In this document: piece by piece, positions 18,156 through 25,907 of the stretch | How positions within the stretch are numbered: the stretch's first letter is position 1 | Layout: every line of letters begins with the position of its first letter | NCBI GenBank assembly: GCA_963847945.1 | Contig: CAWKBX010000009.1 | Coordinates: forward strand, 1,054,001-1,118,000 | DNA length: 64,000 nt | Direction of reading: 5' to 3' | Origin: JANMJD01 sp963847945 | GTDB taxonomy: Bacteria > Actinomycetota > Acidimicrobiia > Acidimicrobiales > Ilumatobacteraceae | Notes under the pieces: generated by a model | The model's database searches: none | What the model was told of the DNA's origin: nothing | Seen by the model: the letters and a program-made list of their open reading frames with translations, nothing else | Made by a program: the position numbers and the translations under genes

Positions 18156-18593
18156 GTGTCCCAAGTGCAAGATCTTGAGCTGTCATTGCTCGGTACGCAG
18201 CTCGATGAGCTGCAGGCCTTGCTTGAGCGCCGCCTCGACGAGGAGCGCCAAACTCGCCAGCAGACCCTGGTTGGCCTCGAGCGGTGGATCTCAGACCGGC
18301 TAGCGGAACGCGATCGGGCCATCTCGACTCGCCTTGCGGAGGTTGCCGCTACCGGCGTTTCAGCGTCACCCGTTCGTAATGATATTCATCGAGTTGCGGC
18401 GGTCAGTGACGACGGAGCGTCCATCCCACTGGATGCGAACCGAGAGGAGCTGTTTGCAGAGATTTACACTCTTCGTGATCGTGTGAACTCTTTGGAAGCT
18501 CAGCTAGCCTTCATTAGTGCTCGTCAAGATGAATTCACGGTCTTGTTAGCCACGGTTCGTGAATGGGTTGTTCATCACCCGCCGGCCAGTTGA
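18156..18593 (+). CDS. Coiled-coil protein of unknown function on a lower-GC insert
   Basis: 145 aa from the GTG at 18156 (AGAGG about 12 nt upstream), or 162 aa from the ATG at 18105. The sequence is strongly helical: LDELQALLERRLDEERQTRQ (residues about 12-31), a central linker and a second coiled coil (YTLRDRVNSLEAQLAFIS). No catalytic motif and no membrane helix. The codon choice and roughly 50-55% GC of this stretch differ clearly from the neighbours, which suggests acquisition by transfer. It lies where the missing half of znuA would be. I do not recognise the family. Confidence 0.55.
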   Translation: MSQVQDLELSLLGTQLDELQALLERRLDEERQTRQQTLVGLERWISDRLAERDRAISTRLAEVAATGVSASPVRNDIHRVAAVSDDGASIPLDANREELFAEIYTLRDRVNSLEAQLAFISARQDEFTVLLATVREWVVHHPPAS

Positions 18594-18633
18594 GAAGTTT
18601 TCCCGAAACCTAAGAAAATTCAGGAAGAAACAC

Positions 18634-18662
18634 TTGACATCTGGCCGCAACGATCGTAATAT
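18634..18662 (+). promoter_or_regulatory. Near-consensus sigma-70 promoter
   Basis: TTGACA at 18634-18639 and TAATAT at 18657-18662, separated by exactly 17 bp. This is the best vegetative promoter match I noticed in the window and lies 40 bp after the coiled-coil gene. No credible gene follows on this strand, so it probably drives the structured RNA below. Confidence 0.75.
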
Positions 18663-18668
18663 AACTGC

Positions 18669-18840
18669 AACAACTGATCGCCGCTGACGGAAACGAAAGC
18701 GACACCCCATCTGGGGCACCACGATTCGAGCTGGCCTGTCCGCCCGCTACCAGCTCGGAATGTGGTGCCCCAGCGCTGTTTTCCCGTGAGGACGCCCCAC
18801 GCGCGCCACGGAACCCTCCGCCTGAGACTCAGGCGGAGTC
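18669..18840 (+). ncRNA. Predicted structured small RNA, about 170 nt
   Basis: A transcript starting about 7 nt after the TAATAT box would contain a long interrupted hairpin: TGGGGCACCAC (18712-18722) pairs perfectly with GTGGTGCCCCA (18762-18772), a 4x4 internal loop follows, then CGAGCTGG (18727-18734) pairs with CCAGCTCG (18750-18757) around a 15-nt loop. A 10-bp terminator hairpin closes the unit at 18816-18838. There is no open frame with a ribosome binding site. The overall shape is loosely 6S-like, but the bubble is much smaller, so I leave the family open. Confidence 0.6.
18816..18838. terminator. Strong 10-bp hairpin terminator, possibly bidirectional
   Basis: CTCCGCCTGA, loop GAC, TCAGGCGGAG: a perfect 10-bp stem. 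It closes the predicted small RNA on the plus strand and lies 17 bp past the zur stop codon on the minus strand. No long T run follows on either side. Confidence 0.7.
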
Positions 18841-18855
18841 TCACTACCCGGTAGA

Positions 18856-19299
18856 TCAGATCTCTTCAGTCGAGCAGCCCTGGCAAAGACCAATCAGGTC
18901 GAGTCGATGGTGCTGCAGCCGAAATCCTGTCGCCTCGGCCACTTTGGCCAGGGCCTCATCGATCGACAGCTCCAGCCGGGCAGAGATGGTGAAATCCCGC
19001 ACCGATCCACACTTCGAACAGATCTGGTGGTGATGATGCTCGGTCAGATCCTCGGCCAACTCGAACCGGGCCCACTCGTCGTTGGTCACCAACTTCTGCA
19101 CCACACCGGCCTGCTCGAGGGTCACCAGGCTGCGGTACACCGAGCTCTGGGCGAGTTCGGGACGGCTCTGCAGAACCTCGGGGATGGTCAGCGGCGACCC
19201 GGCCGTTGCCAACACCGCCACGATCGTGCGTCGGTTGTCGGTGTAGCGCTGGCCGATGTGCCGTAGGCGCAACAGGGCCGTACGGTCGAGATCCTCCAC
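18856..19299 (-). CDS. zur: Fur-family metal regulator, probably Zur
   Basis: 147 aa with an N-terminal winged helix (TIPEVLQSRPELAQSSVYRSL, about residues 37-57) and a C-terminal dimer/metal domain with EHHHHQICSKCG and a terminal CQGC: the two CxxC pairs give the structural zinc site, and the His cluster the sensing site. Proximity to znuCB and a Zur-like box argues for zinc-dependent repression of zinc uptake rather than iron or peroxide sensing. Name by context. Confidence 0.8.
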   Translation of the reverse strand: MEDLDRTALLRLRHIGQRYTDNRRTIVAVLATAGSPLTIPEVLQSRPELAQSSVYRSLVTLEQAGVVQKLVTNDEWARFELAEDLTEHHHHQICSKCGSVRDFTISARLELSIDEALAKVAEATGFRLQHHRLDLIGLCQGCSTEEI

Positions 19300-19392
19300 G
19301 GGGCGACAATATCCGGCGATGACGGCTCCTCATCGTGACCGGAGACCCGCCTCATGACAAACGCGGGGTTGGTGCGAGCGAGGCGCGGAAGC

Positions 19393-20001
19393 TCAGCCGT
19401 CGAGCGAGCGGCGGTTTTCGAGAGCGCGGCCGAGCGTCAACTCATCGGCGTACTCCAGATCGCCGCCCACGGGGAGCCCGCTGGCGATTCTGGTGACCGC
19501 CACTCCAACGGGCTTGAGCAGACGGGCCAGGTAGAGCGCCGTTGCTTCCCCCTCGATGTTGGGGTTGGTACACAAGATGATCTCTTCGACGAGTTCGGTC
19601 TGCAACCGGGTGAGCAGTTCGCGCACCTTGAGCTGCTCGGGACCGATGCCGTCGATCGGGCTGATCGCCCCCAGCAGCACGTGATATCGACCGCGAAACT
19701 CTCCGGTCTTCTCGATCGCCATGATGTCGCGTGCTTCTTCGACGACGCATAGCACAGTCATGTCCCGCCGATCGTCGAGACAGATACCGCAGAACTCGCG
19801 CTCGGCGACGTTGAAACAGCGGGCGCAGAAGCGCACCCGATCCTTGGCCTCGGTGATCGACGTCGCCAGCCGCCTGGCATCCTCGGCCGGCATCTTGAGC
19901 AGGTGAAATGCAATCCGTTGCGCCGACTTCGGGCCGATTCCCGGAAGGCGGCCCAGCTCGTCGATCAGGGCCTGAACGGGGGCCGCATACGTAGCCGCCA
20001 C
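19393..20001 (-). CDS. recR: Recombination protein RecR
   Basis: 202 aa, the standard length. Order: helix-hairpin-helix (LGRLPGIGPKSAQRIAFHLL, about 12-31), C4 zinc finger (CARCFNVAEREFCGIC), Toprim domain (CVVEEARDIMAIEKTGEFRG, then SPIDGIGPEQL). It acts with RecF and RecO in loading RecA on gapped DNA. It starts 2 bp after the dnaX stop; the ybaB gene that usually sits between dnaX and recR is absent here. Confidence 0.96.
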   Translation of the reverse strand: MAATYAAPVQALIDELGRLPGIGPKSAQRIAFHLLKMPAEDARRLATSITEAKDRVRFCARCFNVAEREFCGICLDDRRDMTVLCVVEEARDIMAIEKTGEFRGRYHVLLGAISPIDGIGPEQLKVRELLTRLQTELVEEIILCTNPNIEGEATALYLARLLKPVGVAVTRIASGLPVGGDLEYADELTLGRALENRRSLDG

Positions 20002-20002
20002 G

Positions 20003-21859
20003 TCAGCGCTCCTCGTCGATCAATTGCGCGCCTGGGAACGCCGCGGTGACCCGCTCGATGCCCGACATGCGAGGTACGGCAGGCGCATCGGTCAACTCGT
20101 TGAGATCGATGTCGTTCTCGTGCTCCGGCTCGGGTTCGGGCGGAAGGTCACGACGATTCGCTCCCGACGAGCCCGGTCCTGCCGTTTCCGTGGCCCCCAC
20201 ACCGCCCGTGATGGACAAAGTCACCGAGCTGCCCAGTTCGGTGGACAGCGCCGCTTCGACCGCAGCGCGGTGCTCTTCGGCGCGCTGCTTGAGCGCGGCG
20301 GGGATGGTGGCGCGCACGACCCCCGTGGCGTCGAGTTCGAGCCGGGCGTCGGCGAACAGGGCCTTGGCCAATGGTCGGAGCTTGGGGAGCACCGCGTCGG
20401 TCCATGTCTTGGTCAGCATCGTTGCGTCAAGCGCGCCGCCCGCCGGCCGGGGCGGGGCCGAGGCCGCGGAATCGGCTGCGGGAGCAGCAGCCGCAGCAGC
20501 CGCCGGCGGGCCAGCCGGCCGATCTCCACGCGGCGGCAACGCGCCGGTGGATGACGATGCTGGTGCCGGCGTTGCCCCTGGCGCGCCGGGCCCGCGGCCC
20601 CCGAGGCGACCACCGAGCACCGGACGTCCGCCCGGCTCGCTGCCCGCCGACGGCGCAGCCTGAGCTCCTCGGTCGCCGGACGGTGGGCGGACGACGGGCG
20701 GCCCCCCCGGGCCACGTCCGGCTGCCGGCGGCGGAGTGCCTCCGCCGCCGGTGGCGCCGTTGGCGACCTGCTGTTCGAGGCGCTCGATGCGGGCGATCAA
20801 CGCGCCGACTCCGGCGTCGGCCGCCGCGCTGGTCAGCTTGACGAGCGCCACTTCGAGGAGCACCCGAGGGTCGGGGGCGTGACGCATCTCGACCAACGTC
20901 GACCCAATCGTCTCGATCGCTCGCACCGACCCGGCCGCGCCCAGGCGCTGGGCAAGGGCCCCGACCTCGACAGCCCGCCGGTCGGGGAGAACGACCAGTT
21001 CAGGGGCCATCAACGAGAGAAAACAGTTGCGCAGGTGTCCGACCAACTCGTCGGCCAACGTGCGCGGGTCGCGGCCCCGGTTGACCGAGGTGGCGACGGC
21101 CGTGAGCGCTCGCGCCGGGTCGTGTTCGATGAGCGCCTCGACGAACTCGTCGAGCGGGGTGACGTCGGGGGCCGTTCCGCCCGAGGTGGCGATCAACTCC
21201 AACGCCGAGAGGGTGTCGCGCGCCGAGCCGCCTCCTTGGCGAAGCACGGCCTCGATCGCATCCTCCTGCACCGCCAAGCCGGCATCACCGATCAGCCAGC
21301 GAACATGACTTTCCATCACGTCCATCGGCAGGAGGTGGAACGACAGCGGCTGGCAGCGGCTGCGGATCGTTTCCGAAACCTTCTGTGGGTCGGTGGTGGC
21401 CAACACGAACACGACGTGCGGCGGTGGCTCCTCGAGCGTCTTGAGCAGGGCCGCCTCTGCTCCCTTCGACAGCATGTGCACCTCGTCGAGGATGTACACC
21501 TTGTGCCGCCCTGGAGTCCCCAACATCGAACGCTCGATGAGGTCGCGCATCGCGTCGACCCCGTTGTTCGAGGCCGCGTCGAGTTCGTGAACGTCGTAGC
21601 TGGTGCCCGCCTCGACGGCCTTGCACGAGTCACACTCGCAGCACGGCTCACCCTCGACGAGGTGCTCGCAGTTGAGCGCCTTGGCCAGAATGCGGGCGGT
21701 CGACGTCTTGCCGGTGCCGCGCGGACCCGAGAACAGGTAGGCCTGGCCTTCGCGTCCGGTCTGGATTGCGGTCTGTAGGGACCGAACGATGTGCTCCTGG
21801 CCTTTCAACTCGCTGAAACGACGAGGTCGGTATCGGCGGTAGAGCGCAGGTGTGGCCAC
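20003..21859 (-). CDS. dnaX: DNA polymerase III subunit gamma/tau
   Basis: 618 aa. AAA+ clamp-loader domain at residues 1-230 with Walker A GPRGTGKTS, zinc module (CEHLVEGEPCCECDSC), Walker B ILDEVHM and sensor/Arg region TTDPQKVSETIRSRCQPL. A collar domain follows, then a Gly/Pro/Ala-rich linker (about 370-480) and a tau-like C-terminal domain. No slippery A-rich frameshift site for gamma production is evident. It forms one transcription unit with recR. Confidence 0.95.
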   Translation of the reverse strand: MATPALYRRYRPRRFSELKGQEHIVRSLQTAIQTGREGQAYLFSGPRGTGKTSTARILAKALNCEHLVEGEPCCECDSCKAVEAGTSYDVHELDAASNNGVDAMRDLIERSMLGTPGRHKVYILDEVHMLSKGAEAALLKTLEEPPPHVVFVLATTDPQKVSETIRSRCQPLSFHLLPMDVMESHVRWLIGDAGLAVQEDAIEAVLRQGGGSARDTLSALELIATSGGTAPDVTPLDEFVEALIEHDPARALTAVATSVNRGRDPRTLADELVGHLRNCFLSLMAPELVVLPDRRAVEVGALAQRLGAAGSVRAIETIGSTLVEMRHAPDPRVLLEVALVKLTSAAADAGVGALIARIERLEQQVANGATGGGGTPPPAAGRGPGGPPVVRPPSGDRGAQAAPSAGSEPGGRPVLGGRLGGRGPGAPGATPAPASSSTGALPPRGDRPAGPPAAAAAAAPAADSAASAPPRPAGGALDATMLTKTWTDAVLPKLRPLAKALFADARLELDATGVVRATIPAALKQRAEEHRAAVEAALSTELGSSVTLSITGGVGATETAGPGSSGANRRDLPPEPEPEHENDIDLNELTDAPAVPRMSGIERVTAAFPGAQLIDEER

Positions 21860-21946
21860 GGTGTCGAGGATAGGTGCACGGGACCCACCGCCCGATCGCC
21901 GAATGCCGGAAATCGGGCATCCATGCCCAGTACCGTGGAAATCGGA

Positions 21947-23860
21947 ATGTCCATCAAGCGAGCTCTCAGCGTGCTACTGACCGCCCTGGTGGCAGTGGGG
22001 CTACTCGCCGCGCCGCGCGCCTGGGCGCTGCCGCAACTCTCGACCGACTCCTCACCGGCTCCGAATGAGACGCTGGCCACGTCGCCGGCGCAGCTCGTCT
22101 TGACGTTCACATCGGAACTCGCCACCGAACCCGAGGTCATTCTGCTCGACGCCGCGGGTCTCACCGTTCCGACGCAGCCCGCGCAACGGCAGGCGACCGG
22201 CACACAGTGGATCGCCCCGATCAGCTCGCCGCTTCCTCCAGGTACGTATCGGGTGAAGTGGTCGGTCGAAGGCGTGGTCGGCGAGTACACGTTCAATGTC
22301 GGCCAGGCGTCGCCCGCTCCCGCTCCGACGCAACCGCCCGCCGCCGGGGTGACGGCGACGGTTGCCGGTGCCGCCGTTCCGACCGAAACCGTCGCCCCGG
22401 CTCCCGGTGATCCGACCGCCACGGTGACGCCCACGACGACCGCTGGATCGTCGTCGGCCACCTCGTCGAACTCGGCCGACGGCGGGGGTGGCGCCGCCGG
22501 ACTGCTGGCGATTCTGGCGCGTTGGGCCTCGACGCTTGGCCTGGCCTGTGTGTTCGGTGGACTGGCGGTCATCGCCTTGGCCTGGCCCGAGGGTGTCGAG
22601 TACGTGATCACCTCGCGCTACCTGCGGGCCGTTTGGCTGATCGCCCTCGGGGCCACCTTGATCTTGATGATCACCACCCGGGCCCGCGAGTCGGGCTCAT
22701 CGATCGCCTCGTCGATCAGTCCGACCGCGCTGCTCGAGCTGAAGGACTTCCCGGGTGGCAGCGCGCTGCTCCTGCGGTTCGTGTTCATTGCCGCCAGCGG
22801 TTGGGTGGTGCTGGTGCCCGAGCGGGTCGTCGATGCCTCGACGCAGATCCCGGCGTTCGCCGCTCCGACATTGGCGTTGCTGACGTTCGGTTTCAGCCGA
22901 TCAGGTGACGCCGCCGGCGGCGTGTTGGGTGTCGGTGCCGGGATCATCCACGCGTTGTCGTTCTCGGTCTGGCTCGGTGGCGCCGCCTTGCTCGCCCGCG
23001 TCGTGGTGATCGGGCCGGGCGACGAAGACCTGCTCCACGCCGTGCGCGGATTCAGTCGCCTCGCCGGCCCGGCGTTGATCGGCGTCGTGCTCTCGGGAGT
23101 CATTCGCACCGCGCAACTCGCCGGCGGAGGAAGCAGCCTGTTCAACACCGGGTATGGCCGATTGCTGCTGGTCAAGGCGGTGGGAGTCGCCGTGCTGGCC
23201 TACGTGGCCACCGTGAACCGCCAAACGGTACGGGGCAAGCTCGATCGTTCGGTGCAGCTCAATGGTCGCGTTGCGGGGCGATTGCGCCGGGCCTTCAGTT
23301 TCGAGTTACTCACCGGTTTGGTGGTCATGGGTCTGGCGGCTTGGATGCTCAACTCGATTCCTCCCGGGGCGGCGAATGCCGCGGCGACCAACAAGGTGAA
23401 GGCCGTCGCCGAGGTTTCGTTGAAGGACAGCGGGATCGATGTCTCGGTCGGTGCTGCCCCCGCCTCGGTCGGGGTGAACACGATCGTGATCACCGTCCGC
23501 AAGCCGGTGACCGGCCTGGTCGACATGGATGTCCAACTGCTGTCACCGAGTCCGCAAGGCGGCGGCATCGACATCCCGAAGGTGGCGGCCGTACTGAAGG
23601 GCAAGGGTTCGATGCGCGTGGAGGGGGTGCCGCTCGACACCCCAGGCCTGTGGACCATCGTCGTCACCGCCCGCGACACCGACGGGTCGTTGCCGGTGGT
23701 CACCGGCACCCTAGAGATCGGTTCGCTCGACGCACCCGGCGGTGGCAGCGACCCGACCGCCACGACCCAGGCCGTGGTCGCGGCGACGCCCGCGCCCGTC
23801 GCGGGCCTCGTGCAACCGGGGGTCAGTCCGAACGCGGGGGCCACCCCCAGCGTGCCCTGA
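21947..23860 (+). CDS. Fused CopC-CopD copper-handling membrane protein
   Basis: 637 aa. A Sec signal peptide (residues 1-27, ending APRAWA) precedes a CopC-like beta domain (SSPAPNETLATSPAQLVLTF to PPGTYRVKWSVEG) that in the family binds copper, although the mature N terminus here lacks the usual initial His. After a Pro/Thr/Ala-rich linker (about 125-180) come eight or so membrane helices of a CopD domain and a C-terminal extracytoplasmic domain. Copper import or tolerance is the expected role. I chose the ATG at 21947 because it directly precedes the signal peptide; an ATG at 21923 is possible. Confidence 0.85.
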   Translation: MSIKRALSVLLTALVAVGLLAAPRAWALPQLSTDSSPAPNETLATSPAQLVLTFTSELATEPEVILLDAAGLTVPTQPAQRQATGTQWIAPISSPLPPGTYRVKWSVEGVVGEYTFNVGQASPAPAPTQPPAAGVTATVAGAAVPTETVAPAPGDPTATVTPTTTAGSSSATSSNSADGGGGAAGLLAILARWASTLGLACVFGGLAVIALAWPEGVEYVITSRYLRAVWLIALGATLILMITTRARESGSSIASSISPTALLELKDFPGGSALLLRFVFIAASGWVVLVPERVVDASTQIPAFAAPTLALLTFGFSRSGDAAGGVLGVGAGIIHALSFSVWLGGAALLARVVVIGPGDEDLLHAVRGFSRLAGPALIGVVLSGVIRTAQLAGGGSSLFNTGYGRLLLVKAVGVAVLAYVATVNRQTVRGKLDRSVQLNGRVAGRLRRAFSFELLTGLVVMGLAAWMLNSIPPGAANAAATNKVKAVAEVSLKDSGIDVSVGAAPASVGVNTIVITVRKPVTGLVDMDVQLLSPSPQGGGIDIPKVAAVLKGKGSMRVEGVPLDTPGLWTIVVTARDTDGSLPVVTGTLEIGSLDAPGGGSDPTATTQAVVAATPAPVAGLVQPGVSPNAGATPSVP

Positions 23861-23933
23861 AGACCGTACGAACAGATCACCTCGAACCGACTTCGTCGCA
23901 GGGGAATCCTCAGACTCGAACGGGACTACTCGA

Positions 23934-25004
23934 TCAGGACTGTTCGAACAGCGCAGAGAACTCGACCGGCGCGGCGACGTCGAGTTGCGAGTAGGTGCAG
24001 CTCTCGGGGGTGCGATCGGGCCGCCAGCGGATCAGTTTGACGCCATGGCGAAAGCGGCCGCTCTGCAGTTGCCCGAACGTCACCTCGGCGACGCGTTCGA
24101 TGCGTAGCGCGGTCCACGACAGGTCCTTGCCCGCGTTCCACCGACTTCCCGCGCCCGGCATCCGCGCAGCCTCCTCGTTGACCATCCACTCGGCCCACTC
24201 CCGCCACGGGTGACCGTCGAGCGCATTGTCGGTCAGTGGGGCCAGTTCCGCGAGCAGCTCACGCCGCCGCACGACGCTGAACCCCGAGGCGACGCCCAAA
24301 TGGTGGAGTTTTCCTTCGGTATCCCAGAGGCCAAGCAGCAACGATCCGACACCCTGGCCGTCCTTGTGGATGCGGTAGCCGGCCACCACACAGTCGGCGG
24401 TGCGTTCGTGTTTGACCTTGATCATCGTGCGCTTGTCAGGGGTGTAGGGGTCGCCCAATCGTTTGGCGATCACCCCGTCGAGGCCCGCCCCCTCGAACCG
24501 GCCGAACCATTCCCGGGCGACGGCCGGGTCGGTGGTGCTCGGAGTCAGATGGATCGACGGGCCGGTCACCAGATGCTCGGTGAGGAGCCGGTGCCGGTCG
24601 ACCAGTGGGAGCTCCATCAGCGAGTCGTCACCCAGCGCCAGCATGTCGAAGGCGACGAACGAGGCGGGCGTCTCGGCCGCCAAGCGCTTGACCCGCGAGG
24701 CGGCCGGGTGAATGCGTTGGAGCAATGCGTCGAAATCGAGGCCCGCACCACCTGAATCAGGCGCCGCCGGAATGACGATCTCGCCGTCGACGACGCATCG
24801 CTCGGGCAACGCGGCAAGCAACGGGCCGATCAACTCCGGAAAGTAGCGAGTGAACGGGCGCTCGTTGCGGCTGGCCAACTCGATCTCGTCGCCGTCGCGA
24901 AACACGACGCAGCGGAACCCGTCCCACTTCGGTTCGTACAGCCAACCGTCGCCCTCGGGAATCTCGGGCGTCAACTTGGCCAGCATCGGGGCGATCGGAG
25001 GCAT
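23934..25004 (-). CDS. ATP-dependent DNA ligase (LigC-like)
   Basis: About 356 aa from the ATG at 25004. The adenylation domain holds the nucleophilic Lys in YEPKWDGFRC (about residue 25), then SRNERPFTRYFPEL, FVAFDMLAL, GLDGVIAKR and the KVKHERTADCVVAGYR motif V; an OB-fold domain follows (SLLLGLWDTEGKLHHLG). No polymerase or nuclease domain is fused, and no ku gene is adjacent, which suggests a LigC-type repair ligase. A 27-codon upstream extension looks like non-coding sequence. Confidence 0.9.
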   Translation of the reverse strand: MPPIAPMLAKLTPEIPEGDGWLYEPKWDGFRCVVFRDGDEIELASRNERPFTRYFPELIGPLLAALPERCVVDGEIVIPAAPDSGGAGLDFDALLQRIHPAASRVKRLAAETPASFVAFDMLALGDDSLMELPLVDRHRLLTEHLVTGPSIHLTPSTTDPAVAREWFGRFEGAGLDGVIAKRLGDPYTPDKRTMIKVKHERTADCVVAGYRIHKDGQGVGSLLLGLWDTEGKLHHLGVASGFSVVRRRELLAELAPLTDNALDGHPWREWAEWMVNEEAARMPGAGSRWNAGKDLSWTALRIERVAEVTFGQLQSGRFRHGVKLIRWRPDRTPESCTYSQLDVAAPVEFSALFEQS

Positions 25005-25178
25005 GACGGCGAGGCGCACGCCCCCAGCATCGCGGCCCGTGTGCGGCGGTGCAACCGCGCTGCCGGCGTTTCTTGATCGGGTCAACGTTCAAGGAGATTG
25101 ACGGAGGGTGTCGACTACACCCCGTGGCGCGAATGGGCCGGTTGATGCGTTGGGCAGATCCATGCGACGCCCGAAACT

Positions 25179-25829
25179 ATGTACATGACATTGGACGTCA
25201 AGGACCGGGAACGGTCGTGTGTGCTCGGGCCGAGCAGTTGGCGTCGTGGTCGATCGTTGGCGACCTCCGCCGTCTGGCTCCTCGTCACGATTGGCGTGGT
25301 GGCCATCACGGTCGGTGTGATCGGTTGGTCCGCGGCGCTGCCCGCCGCGCTGATCTTCACAATCGGGTCGTGTGTGCTCGTCGGCGTCGACCTGCAACAG
25401 CGACGGCTTCCCCATTACATCGTGTTCCCGGCGATTGCCGCTGTGCTCATCGCCCAGGTGATCGCCGCCTGGAACCAACGTGATCTCGGGCTGTTCATGC
25501 GCTCGTTGGCGGGGGCTGCTGCGGCGGGCGGAGGCCTCCTCGCCGTCCACCTGGTCTCGCCCGAAGGCCTGGGTTTCGGCGATGTCACCTACGCAACCCT
25601 GATCGGAGCCACCCTTGGCTGGTATGGCCTCGACCGGGTCGGCCTCGGCATCGGCCTCGGTTTCGTGATCGGGGCGATCGTCGCCGGTCCGGTGCTGATG
25701 TTTGAGCGGCGTCGTGCGGAGATGGGCGAGTCGACCGGTCCGGCAACGCTGCCCTTCGGTCCGGCCCTTGCCCTGGGGGCCTGGTTGGCGCTGTGCTGGG
25801 GTGAGCCGATCGCCCGGTGGTACGGCTGA
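25179..25829 (+). CDS. A24-family prepilin peptidase
   Basis: 216 aa, six or so hydrophobic segments. The two aspartates of this membrane aspartic protease family are present: the first in VGVDLQQRRLPHY (about residue 69), the second in the GxGD motif GLGFGDVTY (about 130). The N-terminal cytosolic methylase domain of PilD/GspO is missing, as in the short FlaK/TadV-like form. It would cleave type IV pilin or Tad/Flp leader peptides, but no pilin gene is nearby. Confidence 0.8.
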   Translation: MYMTLDVKDRERSCVLGPSSWRRGRSLATSAVWLLVTIGVVAITVGVIGWSAALPAALIFTIGSCVLVGVDLQQRRLPHYIVFPAIAAVLIAQVIAAWNQRDLGLFMRSLAGAAAAGGGLLAVHLVSPEGLGFGDVTYATLIGATLGWYGLDRVGLGIGLGFVIGAIVAGPVLMFERRRAEMGESTGPATLPFGPALALGAWLALCWGEPIARWYG

Positions 25830-25907
25830 GTCGTTCGACTCGTCGCCGCAATGGTCGGCGAAACGGCCTGACGCGTTAGCGTCGTCGCCGTGTCCAGCGG
25901 AAACCCG

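Noticed and set aside
18669..18840. 6S RNA assignment
   Set aside because: The internal loop is only 4x4 nt and there is no closing stem around it, unlike the large open bubble of 6S RNA.
18620..18844. 74-codon minus-strand gene over the small RNA
   Set aside because: No ribosome binding site, Arg-rich composition, and it lies opposite a clear promoter, hairpin and terminator.
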